Assembly: GCF_026410405.1 (NCBI RefSeq) | Contig: NZ_JAPMLN010000014.1 | Coordinates: 1 to 64,000 of the forward strand | Length of the DNA stretch: 64,000 nucleotides | From: Marinicella gelatinilytica | Lineage (GTDB): Bacteria; Pseudomonadota; Gammaproteobacteria; Xanthomonadales; Marinicellaceae | Reading direction: 5' to 3' | Part shown: positions 8,570-17,576 of the stretch, piece by piece | Layout of the letters: each line of letters opens with the position of its first letter | Numbering within the stretch: position 1 is the stretch's first letter | The notes under the pieces: generated by a model | The model's database searches: none | Seen by the model: the letters and a program-made list of their open reading frames with translations, nothing else | What the model was told of the DNA's origin: nothing | Translations under genes and position numbers: made by a program

Positions 8570-8576
8570 AAAACAG

Positions 8577-8819
8577 TTAATTTTTAACGCCTTTTGTAAT
8601 CACAAAAAGTTGTTGGTTCAATTGTTGAATTGGGCCAATTAATTTGTGTCCGAAACGTTCACACCACACCTGAAAATCTAATTCAGCATGCTCATCAGTC
8701 ACGGCAATGCAGACTTGCTCACCGACTGATTTTTCATTGACCACAGTTTTTAATCGCAGTAAGGGCTGTGGACATAAAAGTCCTGTGGCATCAATGTCTA
8801 TGTGGGGTATTTTGGTCAT
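8577..8819 (-). CDS. TusA/SirA-family sulfur carrier protein
   Basis: 80 residues with the family's N-terminal LLCPQPLLRLKT motif: the active Cys in CPxP accepts persulfide sulfur for tRNA thiolation or other sulfur relay. The length and the two-layer pattern fit TusA. The neighbours (adk, groEL) do not say which sulfur pathway. A strong hairpin with a T-run lies just upstream at 8841-8875, so the gene is probably insulated from groEL transcription and uses a promoter close to its start. Confidence 0.88.
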   Translation of the reverse strand: MTKIPHIDIDATGLLCPQPLLRLKTVVNEKSVGEQVCIAVTDEHAELDFQVWCERFGHKLIGPIQQLNQQLFVITKGVKN

Positions 8820-8840
8820 GCTGATAATTTATCATGAGAC

Positions 8841-8875
8841 AAAAAAAAAGACCACAGGGGGGGGCGTGGTCTTTT
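8841..8875 (-). terminator. Strong intrinsic terminator with C8 loop
   Basis: A perfect stem AAAAGACCAC/GTGGTCTTTT (8846-8855 and 8866-8875) with a 10-base loop containing C8 on the minus strand, followed by a T-run. It lies between groEL (which has its own terminator at 9023-9052) and the TusA-like gene, so it most likely ends a separate minus-strand transcript. Confidence 0.75.
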
Positions 8876-8945
8876 AGTATTCAAGAGATTGAGAAAGGGG
8901 AAAAGGGTGTGTGTAAACTCAATCTCTCGACTTAGGTGTTAGTTT
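8841..8945 (-). ncRNA. Candidate small RNA with two C-rich loops
   Basis: Read on the minus strand, a 10-bp perfect stem (arms 8918-8927 and 8884-8893, AGAGATTGAG type) closes a 24-base loop rich in C (CACACCCTTTTCCCCTTT). It is followed by a second perfect 10-bp stem (8866-8875 with 8846-8855) whose loop contains eight consecutive C and which ends in a T-run. That is the layout of an intrinsically terminated sRNA whose loops could pair with G-rich ribosome-binding sites. The 5' end is not defined; I place it near 8945. There is no open frame and no known family recognised. It could also be only the leader or terminator region of a neighbouring transcript. Confidence 0.4.
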
Positions 8946-8966
8946 ACCCATGCGTGCAAATAAAAA

Positions 8967-8982
8967 CGTGATGACTATCACA
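8967..8982. promoter_or_regulatory. CRP-like palindrome
   Basis: CGTGATGACTATCACA matches the CRP core GTGAT-N4-ATCAC exactly and the outer TGTGA-N6-TCACA with one mismatch. It is 40 bp upstream of the first hairpin of the candidate small RNA on the minus strand. A chance palindrome cannot be excluded. Confidence 0.4.
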
Positions 8983-9022
8983 TAATTAAAATCAGCTCTG
9001 AAAAGATTGATTTAAATAATAA

Positions 9023-9052
9023 AAAACCCCGAACTTTGCAGTTCGGGGTTTT
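9023..9052 (-). terminator. groEL terminator
   Basis: A 12-bp perfect stem AAAACCCCGAAC/GTTCGGGGTTTT with a 6-base loop, followed on the minus strand by further T residues. It starts 30 bases beyond the groEL stop codon. Confidence 0.9.
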
Positions 9053-9081
9053 AACAACATCGTGGTTGTATGGTGACTGAT

Positions 9082-10734
<1,653 letters not shown>

Positions 10735-10746
10735 TTAGTTCTCCTG

Positions 10747-11037
10747 TTAACCAATGATTCCAATAATGTCTTGTTCTTTCATAACGACAAATTTTTCGCC
10801 ATCAATCTTCACTTCATTGACATTAAACTTGTCTTCAAATAAAACTTTGTCGCCAACTTTGACTTCTAAGGCTTTGACTTCGCCATTATCTAAAAGTCTG
10901 CCGTTACCAACTGCCAACACTTCGCCAATGACAGGTTTTTCAGTGGCAGAACTTGGCAGTACAATACCGCCTGGCGAGGTGGTTTCCTCTTCTAAGCGTT
11001 TTACAATCACGCGATCATGTAAAGGACGTATATTCAT
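10747..11037 (-). CDS. groES: Co-chaperonin GroES (10 kDa)
   Basis: 96 residues, [20 protein letters not shown] through the mobile loop ([17 protein letters not shown]) to the usual end EQDIIGIIG. It forms the heptameric lid of GroEL. A strong Shine-Dalgarno GAGGAG lies just before the ATG. First gene of groESL. Confidence 0.99.
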   Translation of the reverse strand: MNIRPLHDRVIVKRLEEETTSPGGIVLPSSATEKPVIGEVLAVGNGRLLDNGEVKALEVKVGDKVLFEDKFNVNEVKIDGEKFVVMKEQDIIGIIG

Positions 11038-11119
11038 TGATTGAACTCCTCAAAATTAAAAATAGATTTATTTTTTGTTTGCACACCGCAGCGGAGGCCT
11101 TGGTGCTTAGTTGGTTGAC

Positions 11120-11148
11120 ATATTGGGTTGCCGGCTTTTTAATTCAAG
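11120..11148 (-). promoter_or_regulatory. Sigma-32 (heat-shock) promoter of groESL
   Basis: On the minus strand CTTGAA (11148-11143) is followed after 15 bases by CCCAATAT (11127-11120), against the sigma-32 consensus CTTGAAA-N13-15-CCCCATNT. It sits about 83 bases before the groES ATG and just after the stop codon of the ABC permease gene. This gives groESL its own stress control. Confidence 0.75.
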
Positions 11149-11164
11149 TGGCAAACGAAAAAAA

Positions 11165-11935
11165 TTAACTTCGTAAGCCCCAACCTTTATGCAAAATCAG
11201 CAGTGAAAAACCACCCAGTATCGCCACAAAAGTCAAAATTAGACCATAGGCCGCATAGATATTGATATCTGAAACACCTAAAAAACCGTACCGAAAGGTG
11301 TTGACCATATACAAAACCGGATTAATTTTTGAAACACCTTGCCAGAATTCAGGCAGCAAGGAGATGGAATAAAACACCCCGCCTAAATAGGTGAGTGGCG
11401 TTAAAATAAAGGTCGGAATAATGGCAATGTCATCAAACTTTTTAGCAAAGGCGGCATTAATAAAGCCCGCCAAAGAAAATACAATGGAAGTGAGCACCAC
11501 AGTTGATATCACAATCCAAATATTATGAATCTGAATTTCCGTAAAAAACCAAGATATCGCGATGACAATGATGCCGACCGAGATACCCCTAAATAAACAA
11601 CCACCCACATAACCGACCAGAATGGCCCAATTTGGCATCGGTGAAATCAGTAATTCTTCAATGTGTTTAGCGAATTTAGCACCGAAAAAAGAAGACACCA
11701 TATTACCGTATGAACTGGTAATAACCGCCATCATCACCAAGCCTGGCACAATAAAAGACATGTAATCAAAGCCATCCATCTCACCAATCCGCGAACCGAT
11801 TAAATTACCAAATATAATGAAATACAAGGTCATGGTAATGGCCGGAGGCAGTAAAGTCTGTGTCCAGATTCTGATAATTCGATTGATTTCTCTGCGCATC
11901 AGGGTTTTGATGCCGACATAGGTTGAATGACTCAT
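11165..11935 (-). CDS. ABC-2 type exporter permease
   Basis: 256 residues with six hydrophobic segments and the ABC-2 signature region near PTFILTPLTYLGGVFYSISLL. Families of this type (YadH-like) move polysaccharide, lipid or drugs out of the cell with a single ATPase partner; the cargo here is unknown. The ATG overlaps the end of the ATPase gene by 4 bases, so the two are translationally coupled. Confidence 0.88.
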   Translation of the reverse strand: MSHSTYVGIKTLMRREINRIIRIWTQTLLPPAITMTLYFIIFGNLIGSRIGEMDGFDYMSFIVPGLVMMAVITSSYGNMVSSFFGAKFAKHIEELLISPMPNWAILVGYVGGCLFRGISVGIIVIAISWFFTEIQIHNIWIVISTVVLTSIVFSLAGFINAAFAKKFDDIAIIPTFILTPLTYLGGVFYSISLLPEFWQGVSKINPVLYMVNTFRYGFLGVSDINIYAAYGLILTFVAILGGFSLLILHKGWGLRS

Positions 11936-12855
11936 GATAATGCTCCTTTGTCGCCGGTCATGGCGACGAATAGTTCCTCTAAACGGTTGGCCTTATTGCG
12001 CATTGATGTGACTCGGTAGCCGGATTCATCTAAGATTTTTATCACTGAATTTAAACATTCACTTCTGGCAATTGATAGTTCAATCGAAGCATCGTCTTTT
12101 AAAGTGGCGCCAAGTTCTTTTAATAAAGAATCAGCCGGTGTTTTATCCAAATCAAATATAAAGGTCTCAATATCGAGGGTTTTGATGAGCTCTTTAATGG
12201 TGGTGTTTCGGACAATTTCGCCATGGTCAATAATGGCGATATTCTTACACAATTGTTCCGCCTCTTCCAGATAATGGGTGGTTAGAATAATGGTGGTGCC
12301 GGTGTTGGCGATGTCTTCCAAAAACAACCACATGGAACGACGAATTTCAATATCGACACCGGCAGTGGGTTCATCCAGTATTAATAGCTTAGGCTCATTA
12401 ACCATCGCCCGTGCAATCATCAAACGGCGTTTCATGCCACCTGATAAACCCCGTGAAACCGTGTCTTTCTTATCCCATAATTGTAATTGCTTGAGATATT
12501 TTTCGGTTCTTTGTTCGGCTATTTTTTTGGGTATGCCATAAAAACCGGCCTGATTACAGACAATGTTAAAGGGTGTCTCAAAGGTATTAAAGTTAAACTC
12601 TTGCGGCACCAGACCAATCATTGATTTCACCGCTTGTCGATCTTTGTCCAAATCTTTACCAAAGACAGTGACTGTGCCCGAAGTTTTATTGACTAAAGAG
12701 GACACAATGCCAATTAAAGTGGATTTACCGGCACCATTGGGTCCCAAAAGTGCAAAAATTTGACCGGCGTCTACCTTGAGATCAATGCCTTTGAGGGCTT
12801 GGGTGCCGTCATCGTAGGTTTTGACTAAATTGTTAACTTCGATTGCGTAACTCAT
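11932..12855 (-). CDS. ABC exporter ATP-binding protein
   Basis: About 307 residues. Walker A GPNGAGKST, signature LSGGMKRRL, Walker B LLILDEPTAGVD and the switch His in TTHYLEEAEQL are all intact. The ~90-residue C-terminal extension is typical of YadG/CcmA-like ATPases. An ATG at 12888 would add 11 residues; the ATG at 12855 (MSYAIEVNNLVKTYDDG) places the first beta strand at the usual position. It energises the permease encoded just downstream. Confidence 0.9.
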   Translation of the reverse strand: MSYAIEVNNLVKTYDDGTQALKGIDLKVDAGQIFALLGPNGAGKSTLIGIVSSLVNKTSGTVTVFGKDLDKDRQAVKSMIGLVPQEFNFNTFETPFNIVCNQAGFYGIPKKIAEQRTEKYLKQLQLWDKKDTVSRGLSGGMKRRLMIARAMVNEPKLLILDEPTAGVDIEIRRSMWLFLEDIANTGTTIILTTHYLEEAEQLCKNIAIIDHGEIVRNTTIKELIKTLDIETFIFDLDKTPADSLLKELGATLKDDASIELSIARSECLNSVIKILDESGYRVTSMRNKANRLEELFVAMTGDKGALS

Positions 12856-12922
12856 AAAACTGTTTATCTCGGTTGAAAAAGTACCCATTCATCCACATAC
12901 TGATGTCAGCTGAATTTAACTG

Positions 12923-13099
12923 ATGATTATGGAACCCGAGTACAAAAAATACATTTGTGTCGTTTGTGGCTTTATCTATGATGAAGCCGAAGGTTGGCCG
13001 GAAGACGGTTTAGAGCCCGGCACCCGCATGGAAGACATTCCCGACACTTGGATGTGTCCCGATTGCGGTGTCACCAAAGAAGATTTCGAACTTCTTTAA
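12923..13099 (+). CDS. Rubredoxin
   Basis: 58 residues. The Fe-ligand pairs are C12-V-V-C15 and C45-P-D-C48, in the classic frames [17 protein letters not shown] and [18 protein letters not shown]. It is a one-iron electron carrier of the cytoplasm; in aerobes it serves alkane hydroxylases, oxygen-stress enzymes or assembly steps. No reductase or oxygenase partner is adjacent. A second ATG at 12929 would remove two residues. It is divergent from the ABC ATPase and convergent with the MerC-like gene. Confidence 0.95.
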   Translation: MIMEPEYKKYICVVCGFIYDEAEGWPEDGLEPGTRMEDIPDTWMCPDCGVTKEDFELL

Positions 13100-13101
13100 G
13101 C

Positions 13102-13509
13102 TTAATGCTCACAACTGGCTGTGTGTTCGTGTTTAACGCAGCCACAACGCCGGTAATTCCGCCAGTGAGCTGCCACCATTAAACAACCACCTACTACATA
13201 CAAGGCAGATTCCAGCCAGACACTGGTCCATGGTTCTGTGACAATGGCTAAAATCAAAAAACCCAGGCCGGCCGATGAGTAAATCAACACCCGGCCATCA
13301 TGATGCTGTTTCCAGCCGTGGGCAATCGACCAAACCGCCAAAGCGGCAATCACGGTAAACCAAAACCAACCATGACCAATGTGTGCCCAATCAGGCAAAA
13401 CCACCGAAATGCTCAGTAAAATCGGAAATAAAGCACAATGCACGGCACACAATCCGGAGATTAAAATCCCGAGTTTGTCAGCGGTTGGTTTGATGTTGGT
13501 TTCTGTCAT
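13102..13509 (-). CDS. MerC-domain membrane protein
   Basis: 135 residues with four hydrophobic segments. The first contains the MerC-type cysteine pattern LISGLCAVHCALFP, and the C-terminus is rich in metal-binding residues (CGCVKHEHTASCEH). MerC imports Hg(II) in mer operons; stand-alone relatives like this are widespread and need not handle mercury. No merR or merA is nearby. It ends 2 bases after the rubredoxin stop on the opposite strand. Confidence 0.82.
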   Translation of the reverse strand: MTETNIKPTADKLGILISGLCAVHCALFPILLSISVVLPDWAHIGHGWFWFTVIAALAVWSIAHGWKQHHDGRVLIYSSAGLGFLILAIVTEPWTSVWLESALYVVGGCLMVAAHWRNYRRCGCVKHEHTASCEH

Positions 13510-13676
13510 TGTTAAAGAATGTAATCTCAGCGCGTCATGATACCAGATATGGGCGTCATCTGTCGTTAATCAAGTCACCAAGAAAACCTGTATTTGCGCT
13601 GAAACTCCACCTTGAGATTCCCAATTCTTCACACAAGTGTGTAAAATAAGGTGTTTCTCCAGATTGAAATAGCGTG

Positions 13677-14405
13677 ATGACCATGGAAGCCAACCATTTC
13701 CCCCATGAAATAGAACAATTTGACCAACAAGCCGCCTTTTGGTGGGATGCCGATGGCCCTTTTAAAACCTTACACCACATTAACCCGGTTCGGGTTGGTT
13801 ATATGCAAGGCATGGTGGAATTTAAGGATAAAAAAGTTCTGGATGTGGGTTGTGGCGGTGGTGTATTGAGCGAAGCGTTGGCGGCATTGGGTGCGCAGGT
13901 AACCGGCTTGGATTTGGCGGAAAGTTCATTGCAAACCGCAAAACTGCATTTATTGGAATCAGGTTTAGACGTGGATTATCAAAACCAGGACGTGGCAACT
14001 TTTAGTGAAGCCAATCAAGGCCAATTTGATGTGGTGTGCTGTTTAGAGATGCTGGAGCATGTACCTGATCCAAAAGGTATTATTACATCCTGCTTAAAAG
14101 CCTTAAAACCCGGTGGTTGGTTATTTTTATCAACCTTAAATCGCACCCCGAAAGCCATGATGCTGGGGATTTTTGCCGCAGAGCATGTGCTGAAACTGAT
14201 TCCCAAAGGCACCCATCATTTTGAGCAATTTATAAAGCCTTCAGAGTTGGTACAGATGCTGAAAGACACGGACACTGAAATCAGAGACATCAGCGGTATG
14301 CGCTATAACCCCATGACAAAATCGGCAGTCATTGATGGCAGTGACTTAAACATTAATTATCTGATGGCAATCCAAAAAATCGACACCACATCGGATAGCC
14401 AATAA
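13677..14405 (+). CDS. ubiG: Ubiquinone biosynthesis O-methyltransferase UbiG
   Basis: About 242 residues. The family opening EIEQFDQQAAFWWDADGPFK, the SAM motif VLDVGCGGGVLSEALA and the FLSTLNRTPKA segment identify UbiG, which performs the two O-methylations of ubiquinone synthesis at the membrane surface. Start codons GTG 13674, ATG 13677 and ATG 13683 are all possible within three residues. It is followed after 5 bases by gph, the arrangement seen in many gammaproteobacteria. Confidence 0.96.
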   Translation: MTMEANHFPHEIEQFDQQAAFWWDADGPFKTLHHINPVRVGYMQGMVEFKDKKVLDVGCGGGVLSEALAALGAQVTGLDLAESSLQTAKLHLLESGLDVDYQNQDVATFSEANQGQFDVVCCLEMLEHVPDPKGIITSCLKALKPGGWLFLSTLNRTPKAMMLGIFAAEHVLKLIPKGTHHFEQFIKPSELVQMLKDTDTEIRDISGMRYNPMTKSAVIDGSDLNINYLMAIQKIDTTSDSQ

Positions 14406-14410
14406 AAAAT

Positions 14411-15070
14411 ATGCCTTACCGCGCAGTCCTGTTTGATTTAGACGGCACCTTAATTGATACCGCCACCGATATGTTGCTGACTTTGAGTCAGTTGGCTGAT
14501 GAGCACCAGCAGCCACATAACATTAATATTGCCGATTATCGGGGTTTTATAACCCATGGTTCTGCGGCCCTGATTGAATCTATCTTTGGCCGGCCGCCAC
14601 AAGCAGAACGCGATCGCTTACAAAAACGATACCTGGATTTGTACCAGCAGAATTTGAATAAAAACACCCAATTGTTTGCAGGTGTCGCCGAGTTATTGAA
14701 TCACCTTAATCAGGTCAATATACCGTGGGGCATTGTCACCAATAAACCGGCCTGGCTGGCGCGACCCATTGTCGAACACCTGCCTGAATTAACCGCCGGA
14801 CAGGTGTTGATATGTGCCGATGAAATCGGGCATTCAAAACCACACCCAAAACCCATTACCCGGGCTCTGGAAAGTATGCAAATTAAAGCCGATGAAACGC
14901 TTTATTTGGGTGATGCTGAAAGTGATATTTTAGCTGCCCATGCCGCCGGCACCGCATCAGCCATTGCCTTGTGGGGCTATCTTCACGACCATGACCAGCC
15001 CGAACAGTGGCAAGCTCATCACATATTTAACAGTCCGCTTGAACTTTTGGCGCTGCTTCAAGCCAAATAA
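14411..15070 (+). CDS. gph: Phosphoglycolate phosphatase (HAD family)
   Basis: 219 residues. HAD motif I LFDLDGTLIDTATD, motif II IVTNKP, and the late motif LYLGDAESDILAAHAAG. It removes 2-phosphoglycolate formed in DNA repair. Its position directly after ubiG supports the gph call over other HAD hydrolases. Confidence 0.9.
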   Translation: MPYRAVLFDLDGTLIDTATDMLLTLSQLADEHQQPHNINIADYRGFITHGSAALIESIFGRPPQAERDRLQKRYLDLYQQNLNKNTQLFAGVAELLNHLNQVNIPWGIVTNKPAWLARPIVEHLPELTAGQVLICADEIGHSKPHPKPITRALESMQIKADETLYLGDAESDILAAHAAGTASAIALWGYLHDHDQPEQWQAHHIFNSPLELLALLQAK

Positions 15071-15095
15071 AAACCACAGCAAACTTCGAAAACAT

Positions 15096-16361
15096 ATGAA
15101 AAACCTGATCACCTTAGTTATCTTAGCGTGCAGTATTTTGTTCGCAACCACAGCCCACACCGTTGAAGCCCTGTCCGAAACGGATGCCTTAAAAAAACAG
15201 CTGGATAAGGTGCAAGATTTACAATCACGCCATGCCCTCATAAAAAATAAAGCAGATTTAATCTACTATGAAAGCATCACCTATCCTGAATTTCCACTCA
15301 ATGCCTTTAGCAATGAACATATTCGTCAGGATTTTATCCAGGGTTTACGGTTTTCTGATAAGGGTTTGATTCGGTTTAATACCCATATCATAGAAACACT
15401 CGACTATGAAGATGCCTATAAAGTCTTGGCATTGTTTGGGCAATCTTTTTTAGCCGAGCATATTGTTTCAGCGGACAATGATGATAAAAGCCCGCCGAAA
15501 AAACCCTATCTGAGTAATGCCGAATACCCGTTATTGGCCCAATTACGTGCCATCGATAACCGAGATGATTCAGATGTGTCAGATTTAGACAGAATGGCTG
15601 ATTTTAGGGGTTTTTATGACAACATACTGACGCCTTCGCTTGCAGAAAAAAACTGCTTGCAACGTGGACATCATGAAACCCTTGCGGTACTTCAGATGCT
15701 CTACACCATTAATTTTTACCGCAATGATTCGGACATTGCTGATTATCATTTAGCCTGCTTTAATGATTATGTGAGTCAATTCCCCAAGTCCAAATACATT
15801 CCTGCTGTGGCCACGGATGTCTATAAATCGCTGCTCAGTAGTCGTCAACTGACAGCCGCTCAACAGTTACACCGGCAGTATCCTGAAATGATTGTCGGTG
15901 ACTTGCCGAGTATTCAAAGCCAAGAAATTAAAGGACCTTCCGTTTATCGCATTGCTGCGGATGAATCCGGCTTAATACAACAAGATTTCACTCTTAAAAC
16001 TGAAACAGAAGTTATTGTCATCGCCCATCCATACTGCCAGTTTTGTCAGTTATTAATAAAAGACATCGTGGCTGATGAAAAGCTGTCAAAGTTTTTCAAA
16101 AAACATTCCAGATGGATTGCCAGTGAAAATTACTTAGACCACATCGATGCCATTGCCGAATGGAACAACAAATACCCAATGGCGAGATTAGACATTGCCT
16201 ATTTAAAACAGGATTTTAACCAATTAGATGAATGGGGCACCCCAGCCATATATTTTTTAAAAGACGGTCAAGTGCTCGATAAATTAATCGGCTGGCCGGA
16301 ACAAGGTCACCAACAAGACTTAATGACCTATATCGACAAATATTTTCCAAACGATCAATAA
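15096..16361 (+). CDS. Secreted protein with C-terminal thioredoxin fold, unknown function
   Basis: 421 residues. The signal peptide MKNLITLVILACSILFATTA ends near Ala. The first ~285 residues match no family I know and look helical, repeat-protein-like. The last ~120 form a DsbC/DsbG-like thioredoxin module: YCQFCQLLIKDI with the redox pair Cys314-Cys317, then the cis-Pro segment GTPAIYFLKDGQVLDKLIGW. A periplasmic thiol-disulfide role is inferred. The same frame is open upstream to 14940, but that overlaps gph and lacks a signal peptide, so the ATG at 15096 is chosen. Confidence 0.75.
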   Translation: MKNLITLVILACSILFATTAHTVEALSETDALKKQLDKVQDLQSRHALIKNKADLIYYESITYPEFPLNAFSNEHIRQDFIQGLRFSDKGLIRFNTHIIETLDYEDAYKVLALFGQSFLAEHIVSADNDDKSPPKKPYLSNAEYPLLAQLRAIDNRDDSDVSDLDRMADFRGFYDNILTPSLAEKNCLQRGHHETLAVLQMLYTINFYRNDSDIADYHLACFNDYVSQFPKSKYIPAVATDVYKSLLSSRQLTAAQQLHRQYPEMIVGDLPSIQSQEIKGPSVYRIAADESGLIQQDFTLKTETEVIVIAHPYCQFCQLLIKDIVADEKLSKFFKKHSRWIASENYLDHIDAIAEWNNKYPMARLDIAYLKQDFNQLDEWGTPAIYFLKDGQVLDKLIGWPEQGHQQDLMTYIDKYFPNDQ

Positions 16362-16484
16362 GCAGCACCCTAATTGTTGCCAAATATGACCTCAATGGTA
16401 TTACAATAGACACCATTGATACATGGGCTAACAGCCACAACTTATAAGGGGTTAGCTAGCGGTTGCTTTATTTGTAGCCATTAA

Positions 16485-16647
16485 TAGAGACCTTTGTATA
16501 AATCTGGGTCAGTGGAAAAAGAGCTAAAATTGCACCAATCAAGGCATGAAACGCAGTCTAATACGCCGTTATTAGTCAGTTTCATAACGCAGAGTGGTGC
16601 AATTTAAGACTTTTTAACTCGATTCACCATTTATGAAAAGGTCTCTA
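16485..16647. mobile_element. MITE-like element with ~53-bp terminal inverted repeats
   Basis: The outer ends are TAGAGACCTTTGTATAAAT and the inverse complement of ATTTATGAAAAGGTCTCTA. The imperfect inverted repeat continues for ~53 bp to AAATTGCACCA/TGGTGCAATTT, with a second inner stem (GAAAC/GTTTC). A TA lies at each border, suggesting TA target duplication as for Tc1/IS630- or some IS5-type elements. No transposase is encoded. A 14/15 match to the end occurs at 34593. It fills the 306-bp gap between the thioredoxin-fold gene and rnk. Confidence 0.75.
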
Positions 16648-16667
16648 ACCAATAAACGAGGATTATC

Positions 16668-17081
16668 GTGAGTAATTTACCAAACATTATAATTTCCAAG
16701 ACCGATGCCAAACGCTTGGAAGATTTATTAGACGCCGTGAGCGGCGACAACACGCCGATTGCCGATGCTTTGGATGCCGAAATCAGCCGTGCCGATATTG
16801 TCGAGTCCAAGGATATGCCGGCGGACGTGGTGACCATGAATTCAAAAGTTAAGTTTAAGGTGTTATCCAATAATGAAACTTTTTGTTTAACTTTGGTTTA
16901 TCCAAAAGACATGAAAGACAGTGGCGAAACCATTTCTATTTTAGCGCCTGTGGGCAGTGCCTTACTGGGTCTAAAAGAAGGCGACACCATTGAATGGTCA
17001 AAACCTGGCGGCGGATTGCTTAAAGTGAAAATTGAAGAAGTGCTCTATCAACCTGAGCGAGAAGGTGAAATGCACCGATAG
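16668..17081 (+). CDS. rnk: Rnk-like regulator of nucleoside diphosphate kinase
   Basis: 137 residues: a short N-terminal coiled segment (SKTDAKRLEDLLDAV) and a C-terminal GreA/GreB-like FKBP-type domain (LVYPKDMKDSGETISILAPVG then GLKEGDTIEW). Rnk binds RNA polymerase near the secondary channel but lacks the long Gre coiled coil. The start codon is GTG, preceded by ACGAGGA. The MITE ends 20 bases upstream of the start, so the native promoter may lie in or before that element. Confidence 0.85.
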   Translation: MSNLPNIIISKTDAKRLEDLLDAVSGDNTPIADALDAEISRADIVESKDMPADVVTMNSKVKFKVLSNNETFCLTLVYPKDMKDSGETISILAPVGSALLGLKEGDTIEWSKPGGGLLKVKIEEVLYQPEREGEMHR

Positions 17082-17110
17082 AATTTATCGGTGTCTATAT
17101 CGATTTTCAT

Positions 17111-17503
17111 ATGAATTTAAACCAGGTCACCATTCCGGTCAGTGATTTAAAAAAAGCCATTCATTTCTATCAGCAGCTTGGTTTCATTCTAATTGTCGAC
17201 TCATCGCAATATGCCCGCTTTGAATGCCCTGAGGGTCATGCCACATTTTCACTGTCACTTGAAACAGCGCCCTTTCACAATGGCGCTGTTATCTATTTTG
17301 AACATGAAAAATTAGATCAATGGGTTGCTGAACTTAAGAAAAAGGGCATTGTCTTTGATCAAGAGCCAACCGATCAAACTTATTTATGGCGAGAAGCTGT
17401 TACTCTTGATCCCTCCGGCAATAAGGTTAAACTCTACTGGGCCGGTGACAATCGACGATTTCCGCCCTGGCGCGTTAAAAAAGAAGACAAAAAGAGCGGC
17501 TAA
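17111..17503 (+). CDS. VOC-family (glyoxalase/bleomycin-resistance fold) protein
   Basis: 130 residues with two betaalphabetabetabeta units: MNLNQVTIPVSDLKKAIHFY opens the fold and AVTLDPSGNKVKLYW closes it. This fold covers lyases, dioxygenases and antibiotic-binding proteins; nothing here fixes the substrate. It ends in a short Lys-rich tail. Confidence 0.8.
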   Translation: MNLNQVTIPVSDLKKAIHFYQQLGFILIVDSSQYARFECPEGHATFSLSLETAPFHNGAVIYFEHEKLDQWVAELKKKGIVFDQEPTDQTYLWREAVTLDPSGNKVKLYWAGDNRRFPPWRVKKEDKKSG

Positions 17504-17576
17504 AAAACGCACAAGTCGTTTAATAGCCGTACTTTCCATGCAATAATAATCGGTAGTATCTTTAGTCCTGTCCCAT

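Noticed and set aside
16392-16419. TCAATGGT/ACCATTGA hairpin after the thioredoxin-fold gene as a terminator
   Set aside because: Eight-base stem with a 12-base loop and no T-run; too weak to call.
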